From Gammaproteobacteria bacterium (lineage in GTDB: Bacteria; Pseudomonadota; Gammaproteobacteria; Chromatiales; Chromatiaceae), in contig JAHJDE010000070.1 in assembly GCA_018812525.1 (NCBI GenBank), positions 1 through 48,951 on the forward strand: DNA of 48,951 nt, in the 5' to 3' direction. How positions within the stretch are numbered: the stretch's first letter is position 1; each line of letters starts with the position of its first letter. The notes under the pieces were generated by a model, which saw only the letters and a program-made list of their open reading frames with translations, had not been told where the DNA came from and did no database searches. The translations under genes and the position numbers were made by a program. Shown piece after piece: positions 13,607-21,588 of this stretch.

Positions 13607-14536
13607 GTGAAGCTAGGGATCATTTCCAAGCGCAACGAATACACCCATTCCACGCCGGTCATGGAAGAGATGGTCTCTCTGTTGCGTCAGGCCGGTATCC
13701 AGATCGAGCGGATCGTTCCAGAGGAGGAGAGCATCGACCTCGCGCGGATCGGGGTAACCTGCGATGGCTATGCCATACGTCCGGGCATAGAACACGGCCT
13801 CTCCCTGGCGGGTATTCTGCACAATCAGGGTGCCCGCCTGATCAACAGCTATCCCGCCACGGCCCTGCTCATCGACAAGTTGCAGGTGACCCAGATGCTG
13901 CTGGCTGCGGGACTGCCCAGCCCCCGCAGCTACGTCACAGGCGATCCCGCGGAACTGCAACGGGCCTTGGGCGGCATCCCCCTGATCATCAAGCCCCACC
14001 GGGGGTCCTATGGCCAGGGCATCCGCGTGCTCCATCCGGGCGGCGAGATCGAGGCACAGGCCCGCGGGGGCTATTTCGTCCAGGAATTTCTCCCATCCGA
14101 CGGCGTCGTCCTCAAGGTCTATGTGATCGGCAACGAGGTCCAGGCGACCCGCCGTACCTATCCGGCCCGGAATTACGAGGAGAAGTTCGGCGTCCCCTGT
14201 CCCGTTTCCGGGATGGTGCGCGACATCGCCCAACGCATCGGGGACCTGTTCGGTCTGGAGATCTACGGCATCGATTGCATCGAGACCGATAGCGGACCCC
14301 AGATCATCGACGTGAACTACTTTCCCGGCTTCATCGGGGTCGCCAATGCGCCCACGCTGCTCGCTGACTTTCTGATCCGCTTCCTCCGGGGGGAATTGCC
14401 GCGCCCGGCGGCCGGGCCGGCCGCCGAGACCCCATCGGTTGCCTTCCCCCTCAATGGACGTGCGTACCTGGGGTGGACCCGGCGTGCCGGGGATATCAAG
14501 CCGCTTCCCCTCAATCCCTCGCAGCCAGCACCTTGA
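13607..14536 (+). CDS. ATP-grasp ligase of RimK-like type (309 aa)
   Basis: I choose GTG 13607 because AGGGGAGGG stands seven bases upstream and the protein then begins directly with the fold (VKLGIISKRNEYTHSTPVME). The ATP-grasp body shows DKLQVTQMLLAAGLPSPRSY, the nucleotide-binding lysine and glycine loop (IIKPHRGSYGQGIRV), the YFVQEFLPSDG hinge and the metal-binding end IYGIDCIETD...IIDVNYFPGF. Such enzymes join an acyl phosphate to an amine, as in RimK-type glutamate ligation or ITPK-type kinases. The substrate cannot be told. The gene converges on, and overlaps by 26 bp, the fusion transporter at 14511-16424. The last 30 or so residues are proline-rich and probably unstructured. Confidence 0.7.
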   Translation: MKLGIISKRNEYTHSTPVMEEMVSLLRQAGIQIERIVPEEESIDLARIGVTCDGYAIRPGIEHGLSLAGILHNQGARLINSYPATALLIDKLQVTQMLLAAGLPSPRSYVTGDPAELQRALGGIPLIIKPHRGSYGQGIRVLHPGGEIEAQARGGYFVQEFLPSDGVVLKVYVIGNEVQATRRTYPARNYEEKFGVPCPVSGMVRDIAQRIGDLFGLEIYGIDCIETDSGPQIIDVNYFPGFIGVANAPTLLADFLIRFLRGELPRPAAGPAAETPSVAFPLNGRAYLGWTRRAGDIKPLPLNPSQPAP

Positions 14537-16424
14537 AGGCGGTCTGGGGATTATCCAGCAGATAGGCCTCGTAGCCGGCCAGGATCAGCAGGAAGGTAGC
14601 GATCAGACTGCGGGAACCATCGTCGCAGTAAAGGATATAGGGCCTTGCGGGGATCAATTTCCTGAGTTTGGCCCGCAAGAGGAAAAGGGGGATATTGATC
14701 GAACGGACCAGCCGCCGTTGCCGGTATTCGCGGCGGGAGCGCACGTCGATCAGGATGGCGCCTTTCAGGGCCAGTGACCGGACCTCCTCCAGGGAGATGC
14801 GCTTGACCATGGGCCGCAGCAGGATCTCCTCGACATCCTCCCGTCCGATGCGCATCAACAGGCCGTCGCTGATCATCACCACAGTGGCGTTGCGGCTGTT
14901 TCCCGCGACCAGAGCCTCTTCGCCGAAGGCGTCCAGTGGGCCTAGTGTCCCCACCTCCACGTCGTTGTGCAGCAGGCGGCAGCCCCCCTCGCGGATCAGA
15001 TAGTAAAAGTCGCTGGGGTCGTTCTGCCAGACCACCACCTCTCCCTCCCGGAAGGCGATAGCTTCCATCCGTTCCGCCAGCCGATGGAGGCATGCCGGCG
15101 GCAGCCGGTGGAGCGCGCTGGCATTCACGAAGGCGCTCAGCCAGCCGTCCGCGCCGGTCCCCTGGGTTGCCATCTGCTCATCGGATAGCAGAAGGCCGCT
15201 GACCGGCTCGGTCAGGAGCGGAATCTGCTCCTCCTGTCCCCGCGGGGCGCCAATAAAGCGGTAGGCATAGAGTTCGGCCCCTATCCCCAACAACACCCGG
15301 AAGGCCAGCAGCCAGTAAATTCCAAGATTGTCCCAGAGCAGGCCCGCCAGGACCGGGCCCAGGGCCTCGCCGGTCGATTGGGCGGTATCCAGGTAGGTGA
15401 TGAAGTTGCGCCGCTGCTGCGGCGTATAGGGGGTGGTGAAATCGGCGATCAAAGCGCCCCAGGCGGGCCGGAAGGCCGCCTTGCCGGCATCGTCCGTCAG
15501 GCGTCCCCCCAGGATGCCGAAGAAGTGGGGGAAGAGCCAAAGGATCAGGGAGGAACCGATGCTGGTCCCGGCCCGGATGCCGGCAACCATCCGGCGGCTG
15601 TAGCGGTCGGCGACCCAGCCGAAGAGGGGGGTGCCGAACAGGGTGAGCAGGGTGGAACCGGTCAGGATAAGGCTGATCTCGGCCTTGGAGAGCCCGCCGT
15701 ACTCCGTGGCGATGATCGGAAAGAGGCCGGTCACCAGGGTCGCGCCCAGGGTGACCAGAAGCCCCCAGAGGGCCAGGTGTCTCCAGCCTTGGCCTGCCGG
15801 CGCTTCCGCCGTCTGAACCGCCTTGTCCGCCACGGGAGGGCCGCCGGCCGGCCGAGGGAAGCGGAGCGCGACCAACAGCAGGGAGGTCAGCGACAGGAGG
15901 GTGGAGACCAGAAAGATCAGGCGGTAGTCGTCCCCCGTCCAGGTCAGCCCGATCCCCGCGATCAGATACCCCAGCATGGCGCCCCCCTCGCGGGCCGTGG
16001 CGTACCAGGCGAAGCTGCGGGCCATGCGCGCCGATTCCCCGGTCTCGGTGATCAGGATCGCCGCGGTGGGGTCGCGCAAGGCGGTTGAGAGCCCGTGCAG
16101 CAGGCGGATACCGTAGAGCATCCAGGGGGCGGAGGCGAAGGCGAAGAGAAGGGCGACGAGGGTGCGCAGCAGGAGGGCGGCCAGATAGAGACGGCCGGTC
16201 CCGAGGCGATTGACGATCAGGGCCACCAAGGGCCGCAGGGCCGTGGCCGCGACCAGGCGCAAGGTGGCAAGGATGCCGATCTCGGTGTAGCTCATGCCCA
16301 GGGCCAGGGCCAGAAAGGGCAGGGCGAAGGTGATGATGCCGAAGCTCAGCCGCGAGAGGAAGGCCTCGCCGATGATGATGCCGACGGGGGCGTTCCGGGG
16401 TGATTTTTTAAGAACCGCCTGCAT
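14511..16424 (-). CDS. Fusion protein: MFS transporter, cyclic-nucleotide-binding domain and rhodanese domain (637 aa)
   Basis: Residues about 1-395 are a 12-helix MFS transporter (GWVADRYSRRMV marks the central loop). Residues about 430-530 form a cNMP-binding-type beta-barrel (AFREGEVVVWQNDPSDFYYL, LGPLDAFGEEALVAG, RNATVVMISDG). Residues about 540-635 form a rhodanese domain (GAILIDVRSRREYRQRRLV), with the catalytic-loop cysteine C600 kept in YCDDGSRS. The barrel shows FGEEAL but no clear cyclic-phosphate arginine motif, so ligand binding is uncertain. The reading frame crosses all joins, so this is one polypeptide. The substrate is unknown; control of a transporter by a signal and a sulfur-linked domain is inferred. 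The start at 16424 has AGGA about 11 bases upstream. Confidence 0.8.
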   Translation of the reverse strand: MQAVLKKSPRNAPVGIIIGEAFLSRLSFGIITFALPFLALALGMSYTEIGILATLRLVAATALRPLVALIVNRLGTGRLYLAALLLRTLVALLFAFASAPWMLYGIRLLHGLSTALRDPTAAILITETGESARMARSFAWYATAREGGAMLGYLIAGIGLTWTGDDYRLIFLVSTLLSLTSLLLVALRFPRPAGGPPVADKAVQTAEAPAGQGWRHLALWGLLVTLGATLVTGLFPIIATEYGGLSKAEISLILTGSTLLTLFGTPLFGWVADRYSRRMVAGIRAGTSIGSSLILWLFPHFFGILGGRLTDDAGKAAFRPAWGALIADFTTPYTPQQRRNFITYLDTAQSTGEALGPVLAGLLWDNLGIYWLLAFRVLLGIGAELYAYRFIGAPRGQEEQIPLLTEPVSGLLLSDEQMATQGTGADGWLSAFVNASALHRLPPACLHRLAERMEAIAFREGEVVVWQNDPSDFYYLIREGGCRLLHNDVEVGTLGPLDAFGEEALVAGNSRNATVVMISDGLLMRIGREDVEEILLRPMVKRISLEEVRSLALKGAILIDVRSRREYRQRRLVRSINIPLFLLRAKLRKLIPARPYILYCDDGSRSLIATFLLILAGYEAYLLDNPQTAFKVLAARD

Positions 16425-16467
16425 ACTTGGAGTTATCCTTTATGAAAATCGCGGGGCGATCATCCTG

Positions 16468-16553
16468 AATTCCTCGTTTAACCGCAAAGGAACACCAGGA
16501 ATATCGTAGGGGCGGGTTTGAAACCCGCCCGTACAAAACCCGCCCGTACAAAA
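16468..16553 (+). repeat. Intergenic repeat, inverted relative to 26604-26696
   Basis: Runs from aattcctcgtttaaccgcaa through ggaatatcgtaggggcggg to cccgcccgtac repeats. The reverse complement of 26604-26696 shows the same order of segments with a few differences. A further shared piece, cgtccttcgcggttgaaagg at 16606-16636, is matched in reverse at 26503-26533. The copies thus bracket about 10 kb that holds the phosphatase, efflux operon and D-tail protein. Confidence 0.75.
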
Positions 16554-16554
16554 C

Positions 16555-16587
16555 CCGTTCGTGGTGAGCTTGTCGAACCACGAACGG
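16555..16587. repeat. 33-bp palindrome, CCGTTCG...CGAACGG family
   Basis: ccgttcgtggtgagcttgtc followed by gaaccacgaacgg: ends are inverted (ccgttcgtgg with ccacgaacgg). Related to the longer element at 9346-9428. Confidence 0.7.
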
Positions 16588-16683
16588 CTTAACTTAACGG
16601 CATTGCGTCCTTCGCGGTTGAAAGGCGATTTTTAGGATCATTAACCCAAATCCTAACGATAACAACTTGCTGGAGAATGCAAC

Positions 16684-17580
16684 ATGAAGAGTTGGCGCTA
16701 TCCGATCCTTCGGGCGGTCCTGGTCCTCCTTCTCTCGACGCCGGCCCAGGCATCGGAATCCTTCGTCTTTGCGGTGTTCGGGGATACCGGCATGGGGGGG
16801 CGGGGTCAGCATCAGGTCGCCCAGGCCATGCACCGGGTCTGCCAGGAGCGGGGCTGCCGTTTCACTCTGCTGGTCGGGGACAACATCTACGACAGCGGGG
16901 TGAGTTCGGTGGGGGACTCCCAGTTCCTGACCAAGTTCGAGAGGCCCTACGCCATCTTCGGGGACTACCCCTTCTATCTCATCCCCGGCAACCACGACTG
17001 GGATGGCGATGTCCAGGCCCAGATCGATTACAGCAGCCGGAGCACCCGCTGGCGAATGCCCCACTTCCATTACCCGGTCCCCGACCTGCCGCCTTGGTTG
17101 AGCATCTATGGCCTAGACACAGTGAGAATGGACCAGGGGCAGGTCGAGGCGGCGCGGAATCATCTCTGCGGACGCCCCGGCTGGCGCATTCTGTTTGGCC
17201 ACTACCCCATCTTTTCAAACGGTTCCCACGGAGACAGCTCAAGGATGATCCGCCGCCTGTTACCGCTCATACAGGAGTGTAAGGTCCAGGCCTATTTCGC
17301 GGGCCATGACCACCACCAGGAGCACATCAGCGCGCCGGGGTTCGATGCCTTCATTCAGGGTGCCGGCGCCAGCGTGCGGCGGGTAAGGACCCGCAGTGGG
17401 CCAGAGCGGAATCGAGGTCTCCAGCGGTTCGCCGCTGCCAAAACGGGGTTCGCGGTGGTCGAGGTCTCCCCGGCGCTCATGAAGGTCGATTTCTACGATG
17501 CCCAGGGCGCTGGGATCTACCACTTCGAGGCGAAGCCAGATTCAATCGGTCAGATCGATCCGCCCTCCCTGGGGCAATGA
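16684..17580 (+). CDS. Exported purple acid phosphatase-like metallophosphoesterase (298 aa)
   Basis: An N-terminal signal peptide ending in TPAQA/SES directs export. The metallophosphoesterase motifs appear in order: FAVFGDTGMGG, LLVGDNIYDSGV, IPGNHDWDG, FGHYPIFSNG and FAGHDHHQEH. The GDNIYDSGV form is typical of the tartrate-resistant (type 5) acid phosphatase group with a dinuclear metal site, which hydrolyses phosphate monoesters in the periplasm. The start has CTGGAG upstream of ATG 16684. A bidirectional hairpin (17595-17650) separates it from the converging RND gene. Length is normal for the bacterial group and all metal ligands appear present. Confidence 0.83.
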   Translation: MKSWRYPILRAVLVLLLSTPAQASESFVFAVFGDTGMGGRGQHQVAQAMHRVCQERGCRFTLLVGDNIYDSGVSSVGDSQFLTKFERPYAIFGDYPFYLIPGNHDWDGDVQAQIDYSSRSTRWRMPHFHYPVPDLPPWLSIYGLDTVRMDQGQVEAARNHLCGRPGWRILFGHYPIFSNGSHGDSSRMIRRLLPLIQECKVQAYFAGHDHHQEHISAPGFDAFIQGAGASVRRVRTRSGPERNRGLQRFAAAKTGFAVVEVSPALMKVDFYDAQGAGIYHFEAKPDSIGQIDPPSLGQ

Positions 17581-17594
17581 CCCTGGGGCCAACT

Positions 17595-17650
17595 GTAGGA
17601 GCGCCTTGCAGGCGCGATTTCGATTGATCGCGCTTGCAAAGCGCTCCTAC
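17595..17650. repeat. REP hairpin between convergent genes
   Basis: gtaggagcgccttgcaggcg ... cgcttgcaaagcgctcctac forms a stem of about 24 bp with few mismatches. It is the core of the 150-bp dispersed repeat without its flanks. Its position between two stop codons suits a bidirectional transcription end. Confidence 0.75.
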
Positions 17651-17674
17651 AAGCATGGCGTCCGTTATCCCCTG

Positions 17675-20600
17675 TCAGGCCGTCTCTGCCTGTGGTTGTA
17701 AGACCGGCTCCATGCCGCGCCCAAACCGCAGGTAGAGGCTCGGCACCACGAAGAGGTTGAGCAGGGTCGAGGTGACCAGACCGCTCAGGACAATGATCGC
17801 CAGCGGGTGCTCGATCTCATTGCCGGGGATGCTGCCGGAGATCACCAGCGGCACCAGGGCCAGGGCGGTGGTGAGGGCGGTCATGAGGATCGGGGCCAGC
17901 CGCTCGCGCGCCCCGCGCAGCACCAGGCCGGGGCCGAAGGTCTCGCCCTCCTCGCGCTCCAGGTGCTGGTAGTGGTTGATCATCATGATGCCGTTGCGGG
18001 CCGCGATCCCGAACACCGTGAAGAAGCCCACCAGGGAACCCAGGGAGATGATGCCGCCGGTGAAGTACGCCGCCAGCAGTCCCCCCACCAGCGCCGAGGG
18101 CAGGGTGAGGAAGGAGAGGGTCGCCAGCCGGGTGCTGCCGAAGGAGATCAGGAGCAGCAGGAAGACGGCCACGGCGGCGGCGACGGAGTAGCTCTTCAGC
18201 CGGGCGTCGGCCGCCTGCCGCTCGGCATAGGAGCCCAGGACCTTGGCGTAATAGCCCAGGGGCAACTCGAACCGCTCCATCCGGTCCTCGATCTCGTCCG
18301 CCACGGTGCTGAGGGCATGGCCCTCCGCGACATCGGCGGAGACATTGATGTACCGGGAGTTATCCTCGCGCATCACCGTGTTCTGAGCGGGGGCGATGCG
18401 CACGTCGGCGATGTCGCCCAGCCGTACCTGGCCGCCGTCGGGGATGTCGATGGGCAGGTTGGCGACATCGTTCGGGCTGGAGCGGAGCTTGGGGATGCTC
18501 CAGACGTTCACGTCGTAGGCCCGTCCGCCGTGGAAGAGGTCGCCCACCTCCTCGCCGTTGACCAGGGTGGCGGCGGCGCGGCGCACGTCGCCGGGTTTGA
18601 TGCCGTGGCGCTGGGCCGCCTCGATATCGACCTTGACCCGGATCTGGGGGATCTCCTTTTGCAGGCTGACGTGGAGCCCCTTGATGCCAGGCACGCCGTC
18701 GAGCAGCTTCTTCACCTCATCCGCCTGCTGGCGCAGTCCCGCCAGGTTGGGACCATAGATGCGGGTGACGATGGCATGGCCCTCGCCGGTCAAGACCTCC
18801 TTCATGCGTTCCTGGAGGTAGGTCTGCACGTCGCGGTAGAGGCCGGGGTAGCCCTCGACCACCTTCTCGATGGCGGCGCGGGTCTGGTCGTAGTCCACCT
18901 TGGGATCGACGCTGACCCAGTTCTCTCCGAAATAGACGCCGTACACCTCGTCGGCCAGCATGGCCTGTCCGATGTGGGCGCCGAAGTTGCGCACGCCGGG
19001 GATGGCCCGCAGCTCCACGCTGGAGAGCTGAGTGATGCGGGTCTCCTCGCCGATGGAGGCGTCGGGCCAGGTGAGCCAGTGCATCAGGAAGTCCCGCTCC
19101 TTGAAGCTGGGCAGCAGGGTCTGACCCAGGAAGGGCAGCACGGCGACGCCAGCGGCCATGAGGATACCGACGATGGCATAGGCCGGCTTCGGGGTCTTGA
19201 TGATCCGTGCCAGCAGCCCTTCGTAGGCGTCTTGCAGGCGGGTCAGGAGGGGGGAGACGCGCTTCTCCAGGGGGGCGTTGCGCAGCAGGATGTAGGCCAG
19301 GGCCGGGGTGAGGGTCAGGGCGACCAGCATGGAACCCAGGATGGCCAGGGTGTAGGCCAGGGCCAGGGGGAAGAAGAAGGTCCCCGAGAGTCCCTCCAGG
19401 AAAAAGACCGGGATCAGGGCCGCTACCTCGATCAGGGTGGCGTAGACGATGGCGCTGCGCACCTCCATGGAGGCGCCCAGCATGATCTTGGCGGCGGAGG
19501 TGGTGTCGCCCGCCGCTCGGCGCTGGCGCAGGCGCCGCACGATGTTCTCGATGTCGATGATGGCGTCGTCCACCACGGCCCCCAGGGCGATGACCAGTCC
19601 CGCCAGGATCATGGTGTTGATGGTCACCCCCATGTAGCTGAAGGCGAGCAGGGCAACGATGAGCGACAGGGGAATGGCGGTGCAGGTGATCAGGGCGACG
19701 CGCCATTCGTAGAGGAAGGCGACCAGCACCAGAATAACCAGTATGCCGCCGATCACCATGGCGTTGGTCAGGTTGTCGATGGCCATCTCAATGAAGCCCG
19801 CCGGGCGGAAGATGGTGGAGTCGATCTCGATATCGGGCAGACCGGCCTTGAGCTCGTCCAGGGCGGCCTCCACCCCGCGCGTCACCTCCAGGGTATTGCC
19901 CCAGGGGAATTTGCCGACGATCAGCATCAGGCCGGGGCCATCATTGATGACCGCGTCACCCATGAGGGGCCAGGTGCCCTCCTGCAAATTGGCCACATCG
20001 CCCAATACCAGGGGTGTGCCATCCGCCTTCTTCTTGTCGTCTATGGGGATGTTGGCCAGGTCCTCGGCCCGCTGGATCGGCTGGATATGCCGCACGCCCA
20101 GCCGTTGATTGGGGGTCTCGATCCAGCCGCCGGTGCCGATTATGGCGCCGTTGGAGAATTTCAATATCCCCGCGTCCAGGGCATCGGCGGTGGTCTCCAT
20201 GACCTCGTTCAGGCTGACACCCTGGGTCAGCATCCGCGCCGGATCGACCTGCACCTGGGGCATCCTGATCCGCTCGCCCCAGATGGCCACGTTGGCCACG
20301 CCGGGCACCCGCAGCAGACGCGCCCGGATCTTCCAATAGGCGATCATGGAGAGATCGATCATGGAGTGTTTGTCGGAGGTGATGCCGATCTTCATCATGC
20401 GGGCGGTGGAGGAGAGCGGCGGCATGATGTAGGGCGGCGCGGCCCAGGTGGGCAGGGTGGCGAGGACCGAGGAAAGCCGCTCCTGCACCAACTGGCGGAT
20501 CTTGATCTCGTCGATCCCCCGGTTGAAGTAGAGCAGGATGGAGGAGAGGCCGGGGACAGACTTGGAGCGCAGGGTCTTCAGCTCGGGCAGGCCGTTGAGG

Positions 20601-20815
20601 GCCTGCTCCAGGGGGACCGTGACCAGTTCCTCCACCTCCTCCGGCGAGAGGCCGACACAGATGGTCTGGATCTCCACCCGCGGCGGCGCGAACTCGGGAA
20701 AGACATCCATCGGCGAGTCGCGCATCTGCAAGACCCCGAACAGGGTCAGCAGCGCGGCCGCCGCTACGACGATGAACCTGTGTTTCAGGCTCGAACCAAC
20801 AATCCAACGCATCAT
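17675..20815 (-). CDS. RND efflux permease, HME/CusA-like (RND-1, 1046 aa)
   Basis: A full-length RND permease. It starts MMRWIVGSSLKHRFIVVAAA at ATG 20815 with GAGG just upstream; the longer frame from 20869 is not needed. Typical features are TM1, the porter-domain opening SPMDVFPEFAPPRVEIQT, TM4 with the charged relay residues VVDDAIIDIENIVRRL, and the C-terminal helices (FGIAARNGIMMINHY). Such pumps use the proton gradient to expel metal ions or organic compounds through an adaptor and an outer-membrane channel. The metal-binding methionines of CusA were not verified, so the substrate is open. It is the third gene of a minus-strand operon after RND-2 (21589-24720) and a short adaptor-like protein. 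Confidence 0.88.
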   Translation of the reverse strand: MMRWIVGSSLKHRFIVVAAAALLTLFGVLQMRDSPMDVFPEFAPPRVEIQTICVGLSPEEVEELVTVPLEQALNGLPELKTLRSKSVPGLSSILLYFNRGIDEIKIRQLVQERLSSVLATLPTWAAPPYIMPPLSSTARMMKIGITSDKHSMIDLSMIAYWKIRARLLRVPGVANVAIWGERIRMPQVQVDPARMLTQGVSLNEVMETTADALDAGILKFSNGAIIGTGGWIETPNQRLGVRHIQPIQRAEDLANIPIDDKKKADGTPLVLGDVANLQEGTWPLMGDAVINDGPGLMLIVGKFPWGNTLEVTRGVEAALDELKAGLPDIEIDSTIFRPAGFIEMAIDNLTNAMVIGGILVILVLVAFLYEWRVALITCTAIPLSLIVALLAFSYMGVTINTMILAGLVIALGAVVDDAIIDIENIVRRLRQRRAAGDTTSAAKIMLGASMEVRSAIVYATLIEVAALIPVFFLEGLSGTFFFPLALAYTLAILGSMLVALTLTPALAYILLRNAPLEKRVSPLLTRLQDAYEGLLARIIKTPKPAYAIVGILMAAGVAVLPFLGQTLLPSFKERDFLMHWLTWPDASIGEETRITQLSSVELRAIPGVRNFGAHIGQAMLADEVYGVYFGENWVSVDPKVDYDQTRAAIEKVVEGYPGLYRDVQTYLQERMKEVLTGEGHAIVTRIYGPNLAGLRQQADEVKKLLDGVPGIKGLHVSLQKEIPQIRVKVDIEAAQRHGIKPGDVRRAAATLVNGEEVGDLFHGGRAYDVNVWSIPKLRSSPNDVANLPIDIPDGGQVRLGDIADVRIAPAQNTVMREDNSRYINVSADVAEGHALSTVADEIEDRMERFELPLGYYAKVLGSYAERQAADARLKSYSVAAAVAVFLLLLISFGSTRLATLSFLTLPSALVGGLLAAYFTGGIISLGSLVGFFTVFGIAARNGIMMINHYQHLEREEGETFGPGLVLRGARERLAPILMTALTTALALVPLVISGSIPGNEIEHPLAIIVLSGLVTSTLLNLFVVPSLYLRFGRGMEPVLQPQAETA

Positions 20816-20913
20816 GGCGAGTTCCTCATTATTAGTCCTGAGACTTGAGACTTGAGACTTGAGGTCCAAGACCGCGAGGCCAAGGATCTATTACCCCGAA
20901 TAATCCATTGGCA

Positions 20914-20961
20914 CGTAGGTCGGCCTTCAGGGCGACATGTCGGGGTGAAGCCCGACCTACG
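20914..20961. repeat. REP-like hairpin in the efflux operon
   Basis: cgtaggtcggccttcaggg ... gtgaagcccgacctacg pairs over about 16 bp. It lies between RND-1 and the adaptor-like gene. A short tandem of gagacttgagacttgag lies next to it at about 20836-20865, just before RND-1. An RNA-processing or attenuation role within the operon is possible. Confidence 0.65.
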
Positions 20962-21018
20962 ATCCTATATTTTCCCTTCGGGATTACCTCAAGCCTATAG
21001 CCTCAAGCCCCAAGCCTG

Positions 21019-21480
21019 TTATTGACCCAGCCCCTTCTCGGCGCCGTAGATCTCCGTAACGCCCACCGTTACCACCGGCGTACCGGCGGCGGGGCCCTCT
21101 TGCAGGATCACCCGGTCGCCCTCGATGGACTCGATCTTGACCGAATGGCGCTGATAGGAAAGGGGTGTCGGATCGCCGGCGGTATAGACCCAGGTGTTGC
21201 CCTTGGGGTCGTAGATCAGGGTGCTATAGGGGATCACCAGCCGCTTCTGGCCGTTCACCTCTTCCTCGGCGACCGCTTTCTGCTCGATGCCCAGGCGCTT
21301 GGCCGCCGGTTCCGTCAGGGTCACACGCTTGAGGTCGCTCCCCTGAATGGGTTCGACCTTGGCGTGCTGGCTGCCCGGCTTCTTTGCGCCGCCGGAAGCG
21401 GCATGGGTGAGGTCGATGGGAGCGAGTTGCAGCAGGCCGAGGGTCAGTGCCGCCGTCAGTATCCTGTTAATGGCTTTCAT
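21019..21480 (-). CDS. Short periplasmic adaptor-like protein of the RND operon (153 aa)
   Basis: Begins MKAINRILTAALTLGLLQLA with a signal ending near THAASGG. The rest resembles only the membrane-proximal end of HlyD/CusB-type adaptors: VTLTEPAAKRLGIEQKAV, LVIPYSTLIYDPKGNTWVY, an IEGDRVILQEGPAAGTPVV segment and the closing EIYGAEKGLGQ. The coiled-coil hairpin and lipoyl domain of a full adaptor are absent, since normal adaptors are 350 residues or more. It may be a dedicated mini-adaptor or a trimmed one. It sits between two RND permeases. No outer-membrane channel gene is in the window. Confidence 0.6.
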   Translation of the reverse strand: MKAINRILTAALTLGLLQLAPIDLTHAASGGAKKPGSQHAKVEPIQGSDLKRVTLTEPAAKRLGIEQKAVAEEEVNGQKRLVIPYSTLIYDPKGNTWVYTAGDPTPLSYQRHSVKIESIEGDRVILQEGPAAGTPVVTVGVTEIYGAEKGLGQ

Positions 21481-21528
21481 CTTCGTATTCCTCAATGATT
21501 CTGTATGACTTACCAAAAATTCGTTTCC

Positions 21529-21574
21529 GTTCACCCCCCCCCTCCCTCTGGGAGGGGGGGGGAGGGGGCTGAAC
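21529..21574. repeat. C-tract/G-tract hairpin between RND-2 and the adaptor-like gene
   Basis: gttcacccccccccctccct then ctgggaggggggggg... to ctgaac: the arms are nearly perfect and the gttca/tgaac ends also pair. Same type as 11951-11988 and 43702-43737. Confidence 0.65.
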
Positions 21575-21588
21575 GGTTACCCGCATTC

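Noticed and set aside
17807-20848. Open frame of 1013 codons on the plus strand opposite RND-1
   Set aside because: Low-complexity His/Gln/Gly/Asp-rich translation, a shadow of the codon bias of the RND gene, which has clear motifs on the minus strand.
21019-21480. Short adaptor-like gene considered as a simple pseudogene
   Set aside because: It has its own start, signal peptide and a full adaptor-like C-terminus without stops, so it is kept as a gene, with the truncation noted.
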